Origin: Ardenticatenaceae bacterium
GTDB lineage: Bacteria; Chloroflexota; Anaerolineae; Promineifilales; Promineifilaceae
Length of the DNA stretch: 64,000 bases
Reading direction: 5' to 3'
NCBI GenBank assembly: GCA_011525915.1
Contig: WYBM01000030.1
Coordinates: 62,001-126,000, forward strand
Shown: positions 34,184 through 43,224 of the stretch, one piece after another
Numbering within the stretch: position 1 is the stretch's first letter
Layout of the letters: the number at the start of each line of letters is the position of its first letter
Notes under the pieces: generated by a model
The model's input: the letters and a program-made list of their open reading frames with translations, nothing else
Told to the model about the DNA's origin: nothing
Databases searched by the model: none
Program-made: the position numbers and the translations under genes

Positions 34184-35764
34184 TTACCCCATAAAAGTAT
34201 GTGGTTGCTCAGAAAGGGACCACAGCTTTATGATGGTTGGCAAGTACAGATAGTGTTCCTCAATGGGGGCCATCCATTCAAAAGCACCCATATCTACACG
34301 GCCGTTTTGCTGGCGTATGTTACCGTCAAAATCCATCAGGCCAGCGTCTGTCAGGTTTTCGCCCTGGTCTATAGCCGGTGAACCAGCCAATAAGTGCAGG
34401 TCAGGCACGGCCGTGTTCACAAAGTGTGGGTCAGCAAACAAGGCATGGGCATCATTGCCGGTGGCGGTACGGTAGGCGTCAAAGCTAGTGTAATAAACGT
34501 TTTGCCAGCCCCACTCGCTGTTGGTGCTGCCGTCTGGCGCAAAGTACAGGTTATAATCTACTACATTGCCCTGGTTTTCCACGTAATCATTGCTGAAGAA
34601 CAAGCTCTGCTGGTTGGCAAAGAAAATATTATTTTTAATGATATTGTCACGTGTATCAAACTGAATCAATAGCTCACCGGACCCTGTCTGATTGGCGTCA
34701 TTTTCAAAAAACGTATTATTGACAATGGCACAATTCTCTGTACGGCCGCGCTGTGTATCATACCCACCCATAGCCAGCCCTGCTATGTGGTTGTGCACAA
34801 GCAGGTTGTTACGCACCGTGATGTCGCTGGTGGCCCGGTTATCATGTTCGCTGGCAATTTCTATGCCAAAATTGGATTGGTAAACGTGGTTGCGCTCAAT
34901 GACAATGCGTGTGCCGCCATCTACATAGATACCGGCAGCACTTTGTTCCCCAAAGTAAGCGGGATTGTTAATCGTATCAATGTTATAAACAACGTTTTCG
35001 CTCACCACACCGTCACGCGCCTGATCATAGACCGGATCGGGGGCTACCCCCTCAAAGCCAATAAAATCAAGGCCAATATTATCATTGTCATGCACCTGGT
35101 TATGGCTGACGACGAAGTTGGTGACATTACCATTAAGCACCAACGCTTCGCTGTTCCCTAATGTCAGGTTGCGCAGTTCATTACCCTCAATCAGCAGGTC
35201 ATGAATGGCATTTGGCGCTTCAGTGCCATAAATGGCAATGCCGTGTGCATTACCCTCGCTGCCACCATTGTTCTCAATGTGGTGCACCAGATTGTTACGC
35301 AGCCGGATATGATGGGCGTCCCCTGTCACAAAAATGCCTATCGGCACCCGATCAGGATTGGTGGTGGTATAATTCCGCAACTCAAAACCCTCAATGGTAA
35401 TGTATGCTTGGCTATCAATCAGAAACAAGCCATTATTATCATCAGGCACCGTAAGGCCGGCACCATCAAGCACGGCCGTTTCCCCCGTATAGCTCTGGAA
35501 AGTGATAGCCCCCTCTGCTTCACTACCAGAGGCCTGGATAGTCACCCGTTCGTTATAGACACCCCCACGCACCCATACTACGTCACCGGCGATCACCTGG
35601 TCAGCCGCATATTGAACGGTTCGCCACGGCTGTGCCAGCGTACCGGGGCTATTATTGTCGCCATCCACAGCTACGTAATAGACGGCAGCTGTGGCCCGCG
35701 TCGGTGAGGCGGCCGGAGCACAACCGATTACTAAGACAAACAGAACCCAACCGTGTATTTTCAT
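34184..35764 (-). CDS. Lipoprotein with parallel beta-helix domain and C-terminal YLPT motif
   Basis: This 526-residue protein is a paralogue of the beta-helix protein at 30579 but lacks its N-terminal domain. A lipobox (VIGC) follows the short hydrophobic signal, so it is probably lipid-anchored. The beta-helix starts YYVAVDGDNNSPGTLAQPWRTVQ and shares blocks such as SGEAE..ITFQSYTGETAVLDGAG with the other copy. The C-terminus ends HYLYLPTIIKLW, similar to a YLPLV-type tail common in secreted Chloroflexota proteins. GAGG six bases upstream supports ATG 35764. Likely a polysaccharide-active or binding protein; no activity is proven. Confidence 0.85.
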   Translation of the reverse strand: MKIHGWVLFVLVIGCAPAASPTRATAAVYYVAVDGDNNSPGTLAQPWRTVQYAADQVIAGDVVWVRGGVYNERVTIQASGSEAEGAITFQSYTGETAVLDGAGLTVPDDNNGLFLIDSQAYITIEGFELRNYTTTNPDRVPIGIFVTGDAHHIRLRNNLVHHIENNGGSEGNAHGIAIYGTEAPNAIHDLLIEGNELRNLTLGNSEALVLNGNVTNFVVSHNQVHDNDNIGLDFIGFEGVAPDPVYDQARDGVVSENVVYNIDTINNPAYFGEQSAAGIYVDGGTRIVIERNHVYQSNFGIEIASEHDNRATSDITVRNNLLVHNHIAGLAMGGYDTQRGRTENCAIVNNTFFENDANQTGSGELLIQFDTRDNIIKNNIFFANQQSLFFSNDYVENQGNVVDYNLYFAPDGSTNSEWGWQNVYYTSFDAYRTATGNDAHALFADPHFVNTAVPDLHLLAGSPAIDQGENLTDAGLMDFDGNIRQQNGRVDMGAFEWMAPIEEHYLYLPTIIKLWSLSEQPHTFMG

Positions 35765-35780
35765 CAAGTGCCTCATAAAT

Positions 35781-36632
35781 CTATCCCTTCATTCCCGACA
35801 ATGTTAACCCCCGCACAATCCAACGCTGGGCCAGCAAAAAGACAAGCAATATAGGCATGACCACCAGCACAGAAGCTGTCATGCTCAGGTGAATCTGGTT
35901 GGAGTGCTGTGTGGTATACCACGTCAGAATGATAGGTAGCGTGCGTTTGTCTTGCTCTGTCAACACAATCAGCGGCCAAAGGTAAGCATTCCAGTTAGAC
36001 ATGAAGGTGAGCATGCCCAGTGTGGCCAGCGCCGGGCCCAACTGCGGTAGGGCAATGCTCCGGTAAATGCGCCATTCGCCAGCCCCCTCGACCCGGGCTG
36101 CATCCAGAATTTCACCGGGAATAGATTTGGCAAATTGGGTCATTAGAAAGATACCAAAGGCACTGATAGCTGAGGGAATGATCAGGCCGCTTAACTTGTT
36201 GAGCAGCCCCAGCTTTACCAGAATCAGATAACCTGGAATCATCGTCACTTGAAACGGAATCATCATGGTGGCTAGAATGAACCAGAAGAGTACACGTTTT
36301 CCTTTAAACTCGTATTTGGCAAAGATGTAACCAAACAGAGAACTGGTAAATAAGACCAGTGCGGTCACACTTGAGGCGATGATAAAAGAGTTGCGATAAA
36401 ACAAGCGTAGCGGCAGTTTGGGATCATTAAATATCGTTTTGTAATTGTCCCATGTAAACTGGGCCGGGAAGAAGGTGGGGGGAATTTGCCGTACTTCGGC
36501 ACCGGTTTTGAACGTGGCCAGGATCATCCAGATAAAAGGCATCATGGCGATGAGGCTGCCTACGATGAGGACAACGTAGACGAGGATGCGGCCTGGGTTT
36601 AACATGTATGGTGTTTGGGATTTATAAACCAT
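35781..36632 (-). CDS. ABC sugar transporter permease (MalG type)
   Basis: This 283-residue inner-membrane permease has six transmembrane helices and the EAA loop for ATPase contact visible as ARVEGAGEWRIYRSIALPQLGPAL. It pairs with the MalF-type permease and the solute-binding lipoprotein just upstream to import a sugar or oligosaccharide. The ATP-binding subunit is missing from the locus, so a shared MsmK/UgpC-type ATPase encoded elsewhere is expected. Between it and malF lies a 116-nt structured repeat. Confidence 0.93.
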   Translation of the reverse strand: MVYKSQTPYMLNPGRILVYVVLIVGSLIAMMPFIWMILATFKTGAEVRQIPPTFFPAQFTWDNYKTIFNDPKLPLRLFYRNSFIIASSVTALVLFTSSLFGYIFAKYEFKGKRVLFWFILATMMIPFQVTMIPGYLILVKLGLLNKLSGLIIPSAISAFGIFLMTQFAKSIPGEILDAARVEGAGEWRIYRSIALPQLGPALATLGMLTFMSNWNAYLWPLIVLTEQDKRTLPIILTWYTTQHSNQIHLSMTASVLVVMPILLVFLLAQRWIVRGLTLSGMKG

Positions 36633-36693
36633 CAGTTTTCCTCAGATAGGAGGGAGGGTAGCCATACCTGCTCTCTCATCGCCAATCTCCCAT

Positions 36694-36812
36694 TTAGGTA
36701 AACCGCACAAAGTTTTGGCAAATCTAGCACACCGGTTTTGTGCGGTTTCCTTGAGGAATCGGCAACACCTAAAACGATCTTCATATAAAAACTATTGTTG
36801 CCGATTACCTAA
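36694..36812 (-). repeat. 116-nt structured dispersed repeat, copy A
   Basis: Read on the minus strand the element begins TTAGGTAATCGGCAACAAT at the stop codon of the upstream permease gene and ends GTGCGGTTTACCTAA, so its ends are inverted (TTAGGTAA/TTTACCTAA). Two hairpins are present: ATCGGCAACA/TGTTGCCGAT (36806-36757) and ACCGCACAAA/TTTGTGCGGT (36747-36701). A second copy of the same length, order and orientation lies at 61007-61122. Confidence 0.85.
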
Positions 36813-37828
36813 TATTCCCACTCGCTTCTTAACAGCCAGTTTTGCACCAGGGAAATGATCAGCACAAGCAAAAAGAGAATAACGGAAACGGCCGCAGCCC
36901 AACCCATGCGTTGAAAGCGAAAGGCGTTTTCGTAAATGTCAATCACCATCACGCGAGTCTGAAAGTCGGGGCCGCCTTTGGTCATGACCTGGATAATATC
37001 AAAGACCTGGAACGCAGAAATCATGGTCAGAATGGCGGCCAACAAGATCGTTGGCCGAAGCAGGGGCAGGGTGATGTGGAAAAATTGCCGCCAACCATTG
37101 GCCCCATCTACCACCGCCGCATCCCTAAGGCTTTGGGGAATGGCCTGCAGCGCAGCGATGAAGATGATGAGGTTATACCCCAGGTCTTGCCATAAGTAGG
37201 CAATTATTACCGCCAGCAGTGCTACCGGAACCTGCCCCATCATTAAAGATTGATCGCCCGTCCAGTTGATGACTTTAAGCTGGCCGGTGATCTCTGTCAG
37301 GAAGGCATTCAGCAGGCCACGCTGCGGGTGCAAGATATACCCCCACATAATGGCCACACCTACCGCCGAGGTCACAACCGGCAAGAAGAAGATGGTGCGG
37401 AACGCCAGCCGCAGCCGCTGTCCCATCGATTCGATCATTGCTGCCAGGGGCAGGGTGAGGGCCAGGTTCAGCGGCACTACCAGAAAGGCAAACAAGAGTG
37501 TGGTCTTGAGACTGATGTGAAACTGCCGTACTTCCAGTGGTGCATCGGGGCTGAAGTTAAGCATAGCCCGGAAATGTTTCATGCCTACAAACGGGTTATC
37601 ACCGCCTAATCCCAAAACGGAGCCGCCCTGACGCCGGGCACTATACTCAAAGAAGGCCAGCGCCGCCGCCCAGACAATAGGCAGTAAGCTAAAAAAAGCC
37701 ATATAGAGCACCATCGGCAGTACGGCCGTGGTCACAAATAAACGCTTAGACCCATCACGGCCGTGGCCAATCGACCAAAAACGACGTTTGGGGGAGGTGT
37801 GGGTCGTGGTGGCAGTCGATAGTTCCAT
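36809..37828 (-). CDS. ABC sugar transporter permease (MalF type)
   Basis: This 339-residue permease has six predicted membrane helices, starting with RLFVTTAVLPMVLYMAFFSLLPIVWAAAL. The EAA loop is DAAVVDGANGWRQFFHITLPLLRPT. ATG 37828 is preferred (AGGA eight bases upstream); ATG 37837 is also open. The stop codon is part of structured repeat copy A. It works with the MalG-type permease and the binding protein. Confidence 0.93.
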   Translation of the reverse strand: MELSTATTTHTSPKRRFWSIGHGRDGSKRLFVTTAVLPMVLYMAFFSLLPIVWAAALAFFEYSARRQGGSVLGLGGDNPFVGMKHFRAMLNFSPDAPLEVRQFHISLKTTLLFAFLVVPLNLALTLPLAAMIESMGQRLRLAFRTIFFLPVVTSAVGVAIMWGYILHPQRGLLNAFLTEITGQLKVINWTGDQSLMMGQVPVALLAVIIAYLWQDLGYNLIIFIAALQAIPQSLRDAAVVDGANGWRQFFHITLPLLRPTILLAAILTMISAFQVFDIIQVMTKGGPDFQTRVMVIDIYENAFRFQRMGWAAAVSVILFLLVLIISLVQNWLLRSEWEY

Positions 37829-37894
37829 AGGAAGCATCCTGTGAGGAGTCAGCGGTAGATTGGTGATCGGCAGAACCCGATGACCGCTTCTCCT

Positions 37895-39217
37895 TTAGGG
37901 CATCGTCTCATTAACTTCCCGGTCAATGGCTTCCAATGTTTCTACCAAGGTTATATTACCTTGCAGGAAGTTCAGAATGTGAGGATAGGTGACTTCATAC
38001 CATACCAGGTCCCGGTCTGGGAACGCACCTTCATACTGAGCGTAGGGTAGCAGTTGCAGAAACGGGCCAAAATGGGGAAATTCGGCCACCAATTGATCGG
38101 CGTTTGCCCCTTCCGCATTGGCTTGCAGCGCCGGCAACGTGCCTGAAGCCAGGTTCCATTGCAGGGCATTGCCGGCGTCCAGCGCGACAAATTTCACAAA
38201 GTCCCAGGCAACCTCTGGCACCGAACTGCTAGCCGCTACGGTCAACCCCCAACCGGAAGCAGCCACCAGGGCATTTTCGCCGGCTGAAGGCAGCGACACG
38301 TAACGAGTGACGGCCGCTACATCGGGGAAGTTGGGGCCGTATTCAGGCACGACCCAGGGACCTACCAGGCCAATGGCGCTGCTGCCGTCAAAATAGGAGT
38401 CACCCACCCAGTTAGCGTCATCATTAAACAGCACCGGGTCTACCAACCCTTCATCCACAAAACGTTTCATTAATGCCAGTGCCGCCTGACCCTGCGGCGT
38501 ATTCACGGAAAAACCATCGTCTGTCAGGTAATGGCCGCCGTTTTGCAGAATGAGCGAGTAAAAGGTAGCTGACAAGCCATCAGAACTGGTAAAGTTATAA
38601 CCGGCACGCGTGATGATGCCATCTTGTACCTCGGCCATTGCCTGGGCATCTTTGATAAACGCATCCCATGAGTCCCAACCAGCGGTGATGTCTGCCAGCC
38701 CCAGTTCATCAGCCAGTTGTGTATTCACCAGGACCGCGCCATATTCAATGTTAAACTCCTGCGGCAGGCCGTAAAGCCGGCCATCACAGGTGTAGCCGCC
38801 CAATTGGGCCGGGAAGATAGCCGCTTGGGCCTCGGCCAGCGAGATAACATTTTCTGGAACGCTGGCCAGGTTCCCGCCGTCTGCATAGCTGCACACCCAG
38901 GAGCCAAACATCTGCATGATGTCGGCTTCCGTGCCCGCGGGCAGGGCCGTTTGCAATGTCTGGATGTAGGTGTCATAGTCAAAGGTTTCGGTTTCGATGG
39001 TGACGTTGGGATGCGCCGCCATGTAGGCATCCGCCAAGGCCTGGTAACCCATGTTAAACGCATCGTTTTGATGGGTCCACAACCGAATGGTAACAGCTTC
39101 ATCTGCAGCCGCAGCTGGGTTGTTTTCACCGTCACTGGTATTGGTCGTGGCCGGGCTTTCACCACCACACGCCGCCAGCAATACTATCCACAACACAAGT
39201 AAGTATCCTTTTTTCAT
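37895..39217 (-). CDS. ABC transporter sugar-binding lipoprotein
   Basis: This 440-residue family 1 extracellular solute-binding protein begins with a lipoprotein signal (KKGYLLVLWIVLLAAC, lipobox LLAAC), then an acidic Ser/Thr linker and VTIRLWTHQNDAFNMGYQALADAYMAAHPNVTIE. Further typical parts are GTEADIMQMFG, LYGLPQEFNIEYGAVLVNT and AWDFVKFVALD. AGGAG seven bases upstream sets ATG 39217. The ligand is unknown; locus content suggests a galactose- or galactosamine-type oligosaccharide. Confidence 0.94.
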   Translation of the reverse strand: MKKGYLLVLWIVLLAACGGESPATTNTSDGENNPAAAADEAVTIRLWTHQNDAFNMGYQALADAYMAAHPNVTIETETFDYDTYIQTLQTALPAGTEADIMQMFGSWVCSYADGGNLASVPENVISLAEAQAAIFPAQLGGYTCDGRLYGLPQEFNIEYGAVLVNTQLADELGLADITAGWDSWDAFIKDAQAMAEVQDGIITRAGYNFTSSDGLSATFYSLILQNGGHYLTDDGFSVNTPQGQAALALMKRFVDEGLVDPVLFNDDANWVGDSYFDGSSAIGLVGPWVVPEYGPNFPDVAAVTRYVSLPSAGENALVAASGWGLTVAASSSVPEVAWDFVKFVALDAGNALQWNLASGTLPALQANAEGANADQLVAEFPHFGPFLQLLPYAQYEGAFPDRDLVWYEVTYPHILNFLQGNITLVETLEAIDREVNETMP

Positions 39218-39255
39218 CGTATATCTCCTATGGCCCAAAAGTACAGAAGTTATGC

Positions 39256-40305
39256 TTAAAAGACGGCCGTATCCAGGGTCACTACGGCCGTTAAATAACG
39301 CGGATTATCCGGGTCCAGCCCTTTGGCCGCAGCCCGATGGTAAGCCAGCAGCTGCAGCGGCGGCAGATACAACACCGGGTAAGCCCAAGTAGGCAGGTGA
39401 CCGGGCAGCAAAATATCACCATCCTCCGAAGCCAGGCTCAGTATGGTGGCCCCTTTGGCGGCCATGTCAGCCATCAGTTGCCGCTCGTGGGCGGCGGCAG
39501 GGAGCCCGACGTCAGTGGGCGACAGCAGCCCAATGAGCGCTGTTTCCCCGCTGATCATAGACATGGGACCATGCCGGTATTCCAAAAAGTGGAAGGCCTG
39601 GGCTGCTGTGAGTGACATTTCTGTCATTTTGAGCATGGCCTCGCTGGCAACCCCATAATGCGGGCCGGAGCCGAGAAAGGTGAAGCGGGTTAGTTCTGCC
39701 CGGCCAGCAAGTTGTTGGCTGGATGGTTCGGTGTGGCGCAGCAGATCACGGCCGTACGCCGGCAGTTCGTGCAAGACCGTCCAATCCTGACCGCTGATAT
39801 GTGCGGCCAGTGCCTGAGCCAGCAGCAGCATGCTGGCAAAAGAGCGGGTCTGGGCCACACTTTGCTCCTGCCCAGCCACCGCTGGCAGCACCATGTCTGC
39901 CATGCGCGCCAGTGGGCTTTCCGGGTAACAGGTAATGACCCATACACCACGACCCTTAGATTGCCGAAATTGAGAAACGGCCGCGAGCGTTTCTGTCGTG
40001 GTACCGGAGCGAGAGATAGCCACCAGCAGGGTATGGGCCGGATCCGTCACTATTGTCTGCCCAAATAGCAGCAGCTCAGAGGCAGGGCAGGCTCGCGCCG
40101 GCACACCCGTTAACTGTTGAAACATAGCGGCGGCTGAAAGGGCCAAATAATGGGTGGAGCCACAGCCGGTAAAGATCACCTGGGCCGGGCTAAGCGTTTG
40201 CCAGCGTACGGTCAGGTGTGGGGCTGCGGCCGTGAATGCTGTCAGCGCCTCTGCCCAGGCATCGGGCTGGGTCATGATTTCGTGATACGTGTGTTGTCCA
40301 TTCAT
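39256..40305 (-). CDS. SIS-domain sugar isomerase/deaminase (AgaS/FrlB-like)
   Basis: This 349-residue protein has two SIS (sugar isomerase) domains without the GlmS glutaminase domain. The phosphate-binding signatures are VIFTGCGSTHYLALSAAAMF and VAISRSGTTTETLAAV in the first, and FLGSGPHYGVASEAMLKMTEMSLTAAQAFHFLEYRHGPMSM in the second. AgaS-type enzymes turn galactosamine 6-phosphate into tagatose 6-phosphate and ammonia, which fits the kinases and aldolase downstream. The frame is open to 40461, but that would overlap the amidohydrolase gene by 134 bases, so ATG 40305 is chosen. Confidence 0.85.
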   Translation of the reverse strand: MNGQHTYHEIMTQPDAWAEALTAFTAAAPHLTVRWQTLSPAQVIFTGCGSTHYLALSAAAMFQQLTGVPARACPASELLLFGQTIVTDPAHTLLVAISRSGTTTETLAAVSQFRQSKGRGVWVITCYPESPLARMADMVLPAVAGQEQSVAQTRSFASMLLLAQALAAHISGQDWTVLHELPAYGRDLLRHTEPSSQQLAGRAELTRFTFLGSGPHYGVASEAMLKMTEMSLTAAQAFHFLEYRHGPMSMISGETALIGLLSPTDVGLPAAAHERQLMADMAAKGATILSLASEDGDILLPGHLPTWAYPVLYLPPLQLLAYHRAAAKGLDPDNPRYLTAVVTLDTAVF

Positions 40306-40327
40306 AGGGCTTGTTGTGCTATACCTT

Positions 40328-41359
40328 TCAAAGGTTAAATAGGCGTTTTGCATTGTCGGCGTACACTTTAGCCAGCACCTCGTCTGGCAGGCACAAACCG
40401 TAAATGTGCCAGCGCCCTTGAGAGGGTGGTGTGACAGGGCTGTAATTAAAGTATTCGTCATCTGTTTCCAGAAAGCGGTAATAAAGGCGATAATGGTCCA
40501 ATGACGGCCCGGCGTCTATACCCAAGAGAATGCGCTCAGCATACCGCCTAAAAAAGTGGCGGGCCGTGTAAGGTTGCCGGCCCAATTCACCCAGCCGGGC
40601 GCTGATGTCTACGTAAAAATGGGGGCAGGTATCTAATAATTGCCCGACCCATGCCAGATTTTCAGCATAACAACCCACATGGGCGCCAATAAAAGTGACC
40701 TGAGGATGTCGTCGCACCAGGTTTGCCAACTGGTTCATGATGGTTAGAAAGGCTGGGTAAGGGGGGCTGGGAAACTGCCAATCTGGGTGGCATTGCAGCT
40801 CTTCCCAACGTTCATTTTGCGGTGTAAGGGGTTCAAAAAAGGCGGTCGGATCGGCCACATGAATGACAACAGGCCAGTTAAGGGCAGCGGCCGTTTCCCA
40901 AATAGGGATCAACCGTTCATCGTCTACGGCTACCAGGTGGCCGCATTCATCCCGTACATGCAACCCCAATGGTTTCCAAATTTTTAACCCCTGGGCACCC
41001 CATCGTGCTTGTTGGCGCATACGGGCAGCGGCCCATTCACCAAAATGATGCCCTTGTTCCGGCCATTGGGTCCAATCCACACCCCCAAAAATAAGAAAAC
41101 GTTCGGGCGCAGGTTGTTTAAAGTAGTCCAGGTGACGCTGCAAAATGTCTTCACCCCAACCACCATCCAGGTCTACGTATTGATCAACACAAGCTTCATC
41201 TAGGCGGGCCAGTAATTCAGACAACGGCCGTTTATCCCAACCACCGCCAAATGGTTCCCCCAGGTGGTTATGGGCATCAATCACGCGGAAGCGGGGTTGG
41301 GTAACGGTTGTTTCTTTAGTGACCAACTGTGGTCGGGGCTGATAATCTCTAAGATCCAA
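40328..41359 (-). CDS. Amidohydrolase family protein (amidohydrolase 2 type)
   Basis: This 343-residue TIM-barrel metal hydrolase has the metal motif VIDAHNHLG, then GLKIWKPLGLHV, VVIHVADPTAFF, FIGAHVGCYAEN and the Asp motif ILLGIDAG. This pattern belongs to the amidohydrolase 2 (ACMSD-like) branch, which includes decarboxylases, lactonases and uronate-related enzymes. It is not the NagA/AgaA deacetylase branch. In this locus a lactone or amide substrate derived from the sugar is possible. It sits between the DeoR regulator and the SIS gene with short gaps. Confidence 0.85.
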   Translation of the reverse strand: MDLRDYQPRPQLVTKETTVTQPRFRVIDAHNHLGEPFGGGWDKRPLSELLARLDEACVDQYVDLDGGWGEDILQRHLDYFKQPAPERFLIFGGVDWTQWPEQGHHFGEWAAARMRQQARWGAQGLKIWKPLGLHVRDECGHLVAVDDERLIPIWETAAALNWPVVIHVADPTAFFEPLTPQNERWEELQCHPDWQFPSPPYPAFLTIMNQLANLVRRHPQVTFIGAHVGCYAENLAWVGQLLDTCPHFYVDISARLGELGRQPYTARHFFRRYAERILLGIDAGPSLDHYRLYYRFLETDDEYFNYSPVTPPSQGRWHIYGLCLPDEVLAKVYADNAKRLFNL

Positions 41360-41377
41360 TGCGCTGCATCTCCTCGT

Positions 41378-42136
41378 TTAGGCCAAAATTACTTCCAACC
41401 CTTTGTCATGCAGTTCAGCCGCTATTTCTGGCTGGAGCTGCCGGTCTGAGATGATGGTGTGTACGGCCGTGACCGGTGCCAAAAAAACCGTACTCACACG
41501 GCCAAACTTGGTATGATCAGCCACCACCACACAACGCGGTGCCATTTGTAAAATTGCCCGGTCCGTCATCGCTTCGGCGACATAATCGCTGGTAAAGCCA
41601 TGCACCGCGTCCACTGCGCGCATCCCCATAAACACCAGGTCTGCCCGGAATTCGCGGATTGCCTGTTCGGCGACATGCCCTACCATAGAAAGTTCACTCT
41701 GACGGAACTGCCCCCCAATAACAATCAGTTCGATGTGATCATGGCCGGCAAGCTGGTTGATGACTGGCAGCGAGTTGGTAACTACCGTCAAGGGCAATTC
41801 TTGAATAAAAGGCACAATGGCGCTTACGGTGCTGCCACTACCCAGAAAGATCGTTTGTCCGGGCCGAACGTAGGCTGCCGCGGCCTGCCCAATGCGCTGC
41901 TTTTCGTCTTTTTGCTCGGCCTGACGCTGCAAAATAGGCGGCTCCTTTTCGGCGCGTTCAATGCGCACCGCCCCACCACGTGCACGTCTGATCCAGCCTA
42001 ACTGGTCCATCTCTTCCAGATCACGCCGGATGGTGGCTTCGCTGACGTTGAGCCGATTGTTGAGTTCGGTTACGGTAATCTGACCGTTTTCATTGACGAT
42101 GTCCCGAATTTGAGAATGGCGAATAGATTTTAGCAT
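41378..42136 (-). CDS. DeoR-family transcriptional regulator
   Basis: This 252-residue regulator has the DeoR N-terminal winged helix (QIRDIVNENGQITVTELNNRLNVSEATIRRDL..LGWIRRARGGAV) and the C-terminal sugar-phosphate sensor domain with LGSGSTVSAIVPFI, VVTNSLPVINQL and DLVFMGMRAVDAVHGFTSD. DeoR proteins usually repress adjacent sugar operons and respond to a phosphorylated sugar. Here it is the first gene of the minus-strand locus. An inverted repeat upstream may be its operator. Confidence 0.93.
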   Translation of the reverse strand: MLKSIRHSQIRDIVNENGQITVTELNNRLNVSEATIRRDLEEMDQLGWIRRARGGAVRIERAEKEPPILQRQAEQKDEKQRIGQAAAAYVRPGQTIFLGSGSTVSAIVPFIQELPLTVVTNSLPVINQLAGHDHIELIVIGGQFRQSELSMVGHVAEQAIREFRADLVFMGMRAVDAVHGFTSDYVAEAMTDRAILQMAPRCVVVADHTKFGRVSTVFLAPVTAVHTIISDRQLQPEIAAELHDKGLEVILA

Positions 42137-42155
42137 GACAATACCTGGTTTATTA

Positions 42156-42204
42156 GGTGTTGGTCAGTGATGTTAAAAACAAAAAACACGCACATTCCAA
42201 CACC
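42156..42204. promoter_or_regulatory. Inverted repeat upstream of deoR, candidate operator
   Basis: GGTGTTGG (42156-42163) and CCAACACC (42197-42204) are perfect arms 33 bases apart in the 230-base AT-rich gap between the DeoR gene and the divergent zinc-ribbon gene. DeoR-type repressors often bind spaced repeats. Confidence 0.4.
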
Positions 42205-42366
42205 AAATCACATCATATTCCGCAATATAGAGGATTATTGAGCATTTGTCAACAAATTAAATCAACTTCAATCATCAAAATCGGTCAAAAACGCGCAAAT
42301 CGGCCTGGCGGCTGGCAACTTGCCATATTGCCACTTTTGCGCGTACAATGCGGGCCAGGTAATGTC

Positions 42367-43182
42367 ATGATAGAAGATCAGCCTGTTAGCCCCTCCCCTA
42401 CAGAAATTTTGTGCCAGCAATGTACGGCCGTGCTGCCCGTAGAACAAGGGGCACTTCTGGCCATATGTGACTATTGCGGTACCAGCAATGCTGTAGACAA
42501 AAGCCAGGCGGTCTTGCATTACGTCGTGCGTGACACCTTACGGGAAACAGACGCCGCCGCCGCGCTGCGCCGCTGGATGGGCGGGAATGAAACGGTTAAA
42601 AACCTGGACACAAAGGCGGTGATTAAACCACCGACCTTTCAGCTCTGGCCCCTGTGGCTGGTGCGCGCCAATGTTAAGGAAACGGAGAAGGTTTTCCTGA
42701 AGCCAGCGGCCCCTGTTTCCGTATTGGATACGATGCGTGTCACCATTCCGGCTTCTGACCTGGAGCCCTATCATGGCAGCGCCAGCGCGCTGGAACCCAC
42801 CGTCCCCTTAAACGCCGTCAAAAAATGGCTGGAAGCTGACCAACACATCAGTGGGACCATGATCAAGGAAATCTCATTGGTGCATTTGCCGGTTTTTGTG
42901 TTTGCCTATGCGTTTGCCGGGCGATCTTACACGGCCGTGGTGGAAGCCGGTGCCGGTAAGGTTTTTGCCGATGTTTTTCCCTCCAAACAAGAAGTGCCCT
43001 ACCGGGCTGTGGGTGGCATTGGCTGCTTGCTCTATTTCTGTGCCGCCCTCGTGCCGGCCGTTGCTTTTGCTGACAGCGGTTTCTTAGGCCTGGGTGCGGG
43101 CATAGTTATTTATATAATCGTCGCTGCGGTGATGGCCATTCCTATGTTCGCCATCGCCAGTTATATATCCGCTAAAATCTGA
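42367..43182 (+). CDS. Zinc-ribbon membrane protein 1
   Basis: This 271-residue protein has an N-terminal zinc ribbon (CQQC..CDYCG), a middle domain with FQLWPLWLVRANV and LVHLPVFVFAYAFAGRSYTAVVEAGAGKVFADVFP, and two C-terminal membrane helices. The middle pattern recurs in the next gene (YLPYWRARADV; VYYPLWIARYDYRQRHYQVVVDGVTNELL) and, reduced, in the third. ATG 42367 has a weak AGG upstream. Function unknown; the three genes form an operon-like set. Confidence 0.75.
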   Translation: MIEDQPVSPSPTEILCQQCTAVLPVEQGALLAICDYCGTSNAVDKSQAVLHYVVRDTLRETDAAAALRRWMGGNETVKNLDTKAVIKPPTFQLWPLWLVRANVKETEKVFLKPAAPVSVLDTMRVTIPASDLEPYHGSASALEPTVPLNAVKKWLEADQHISGTMIKEISLVHLPVFVFAYAFAGRSYTAVVEAGAGKVFADVFPSKQEVPYRAVGGIGCLLYFCAALVPAVAFADSGFLGLGAGIVIYIIVAAVMAIPMFAIASYISAKI

Positions 43183-43224
43183 TCGGCTGCGGCCAGCCCT
43201 GAAGCTGGCCACAGCCCACATGGT

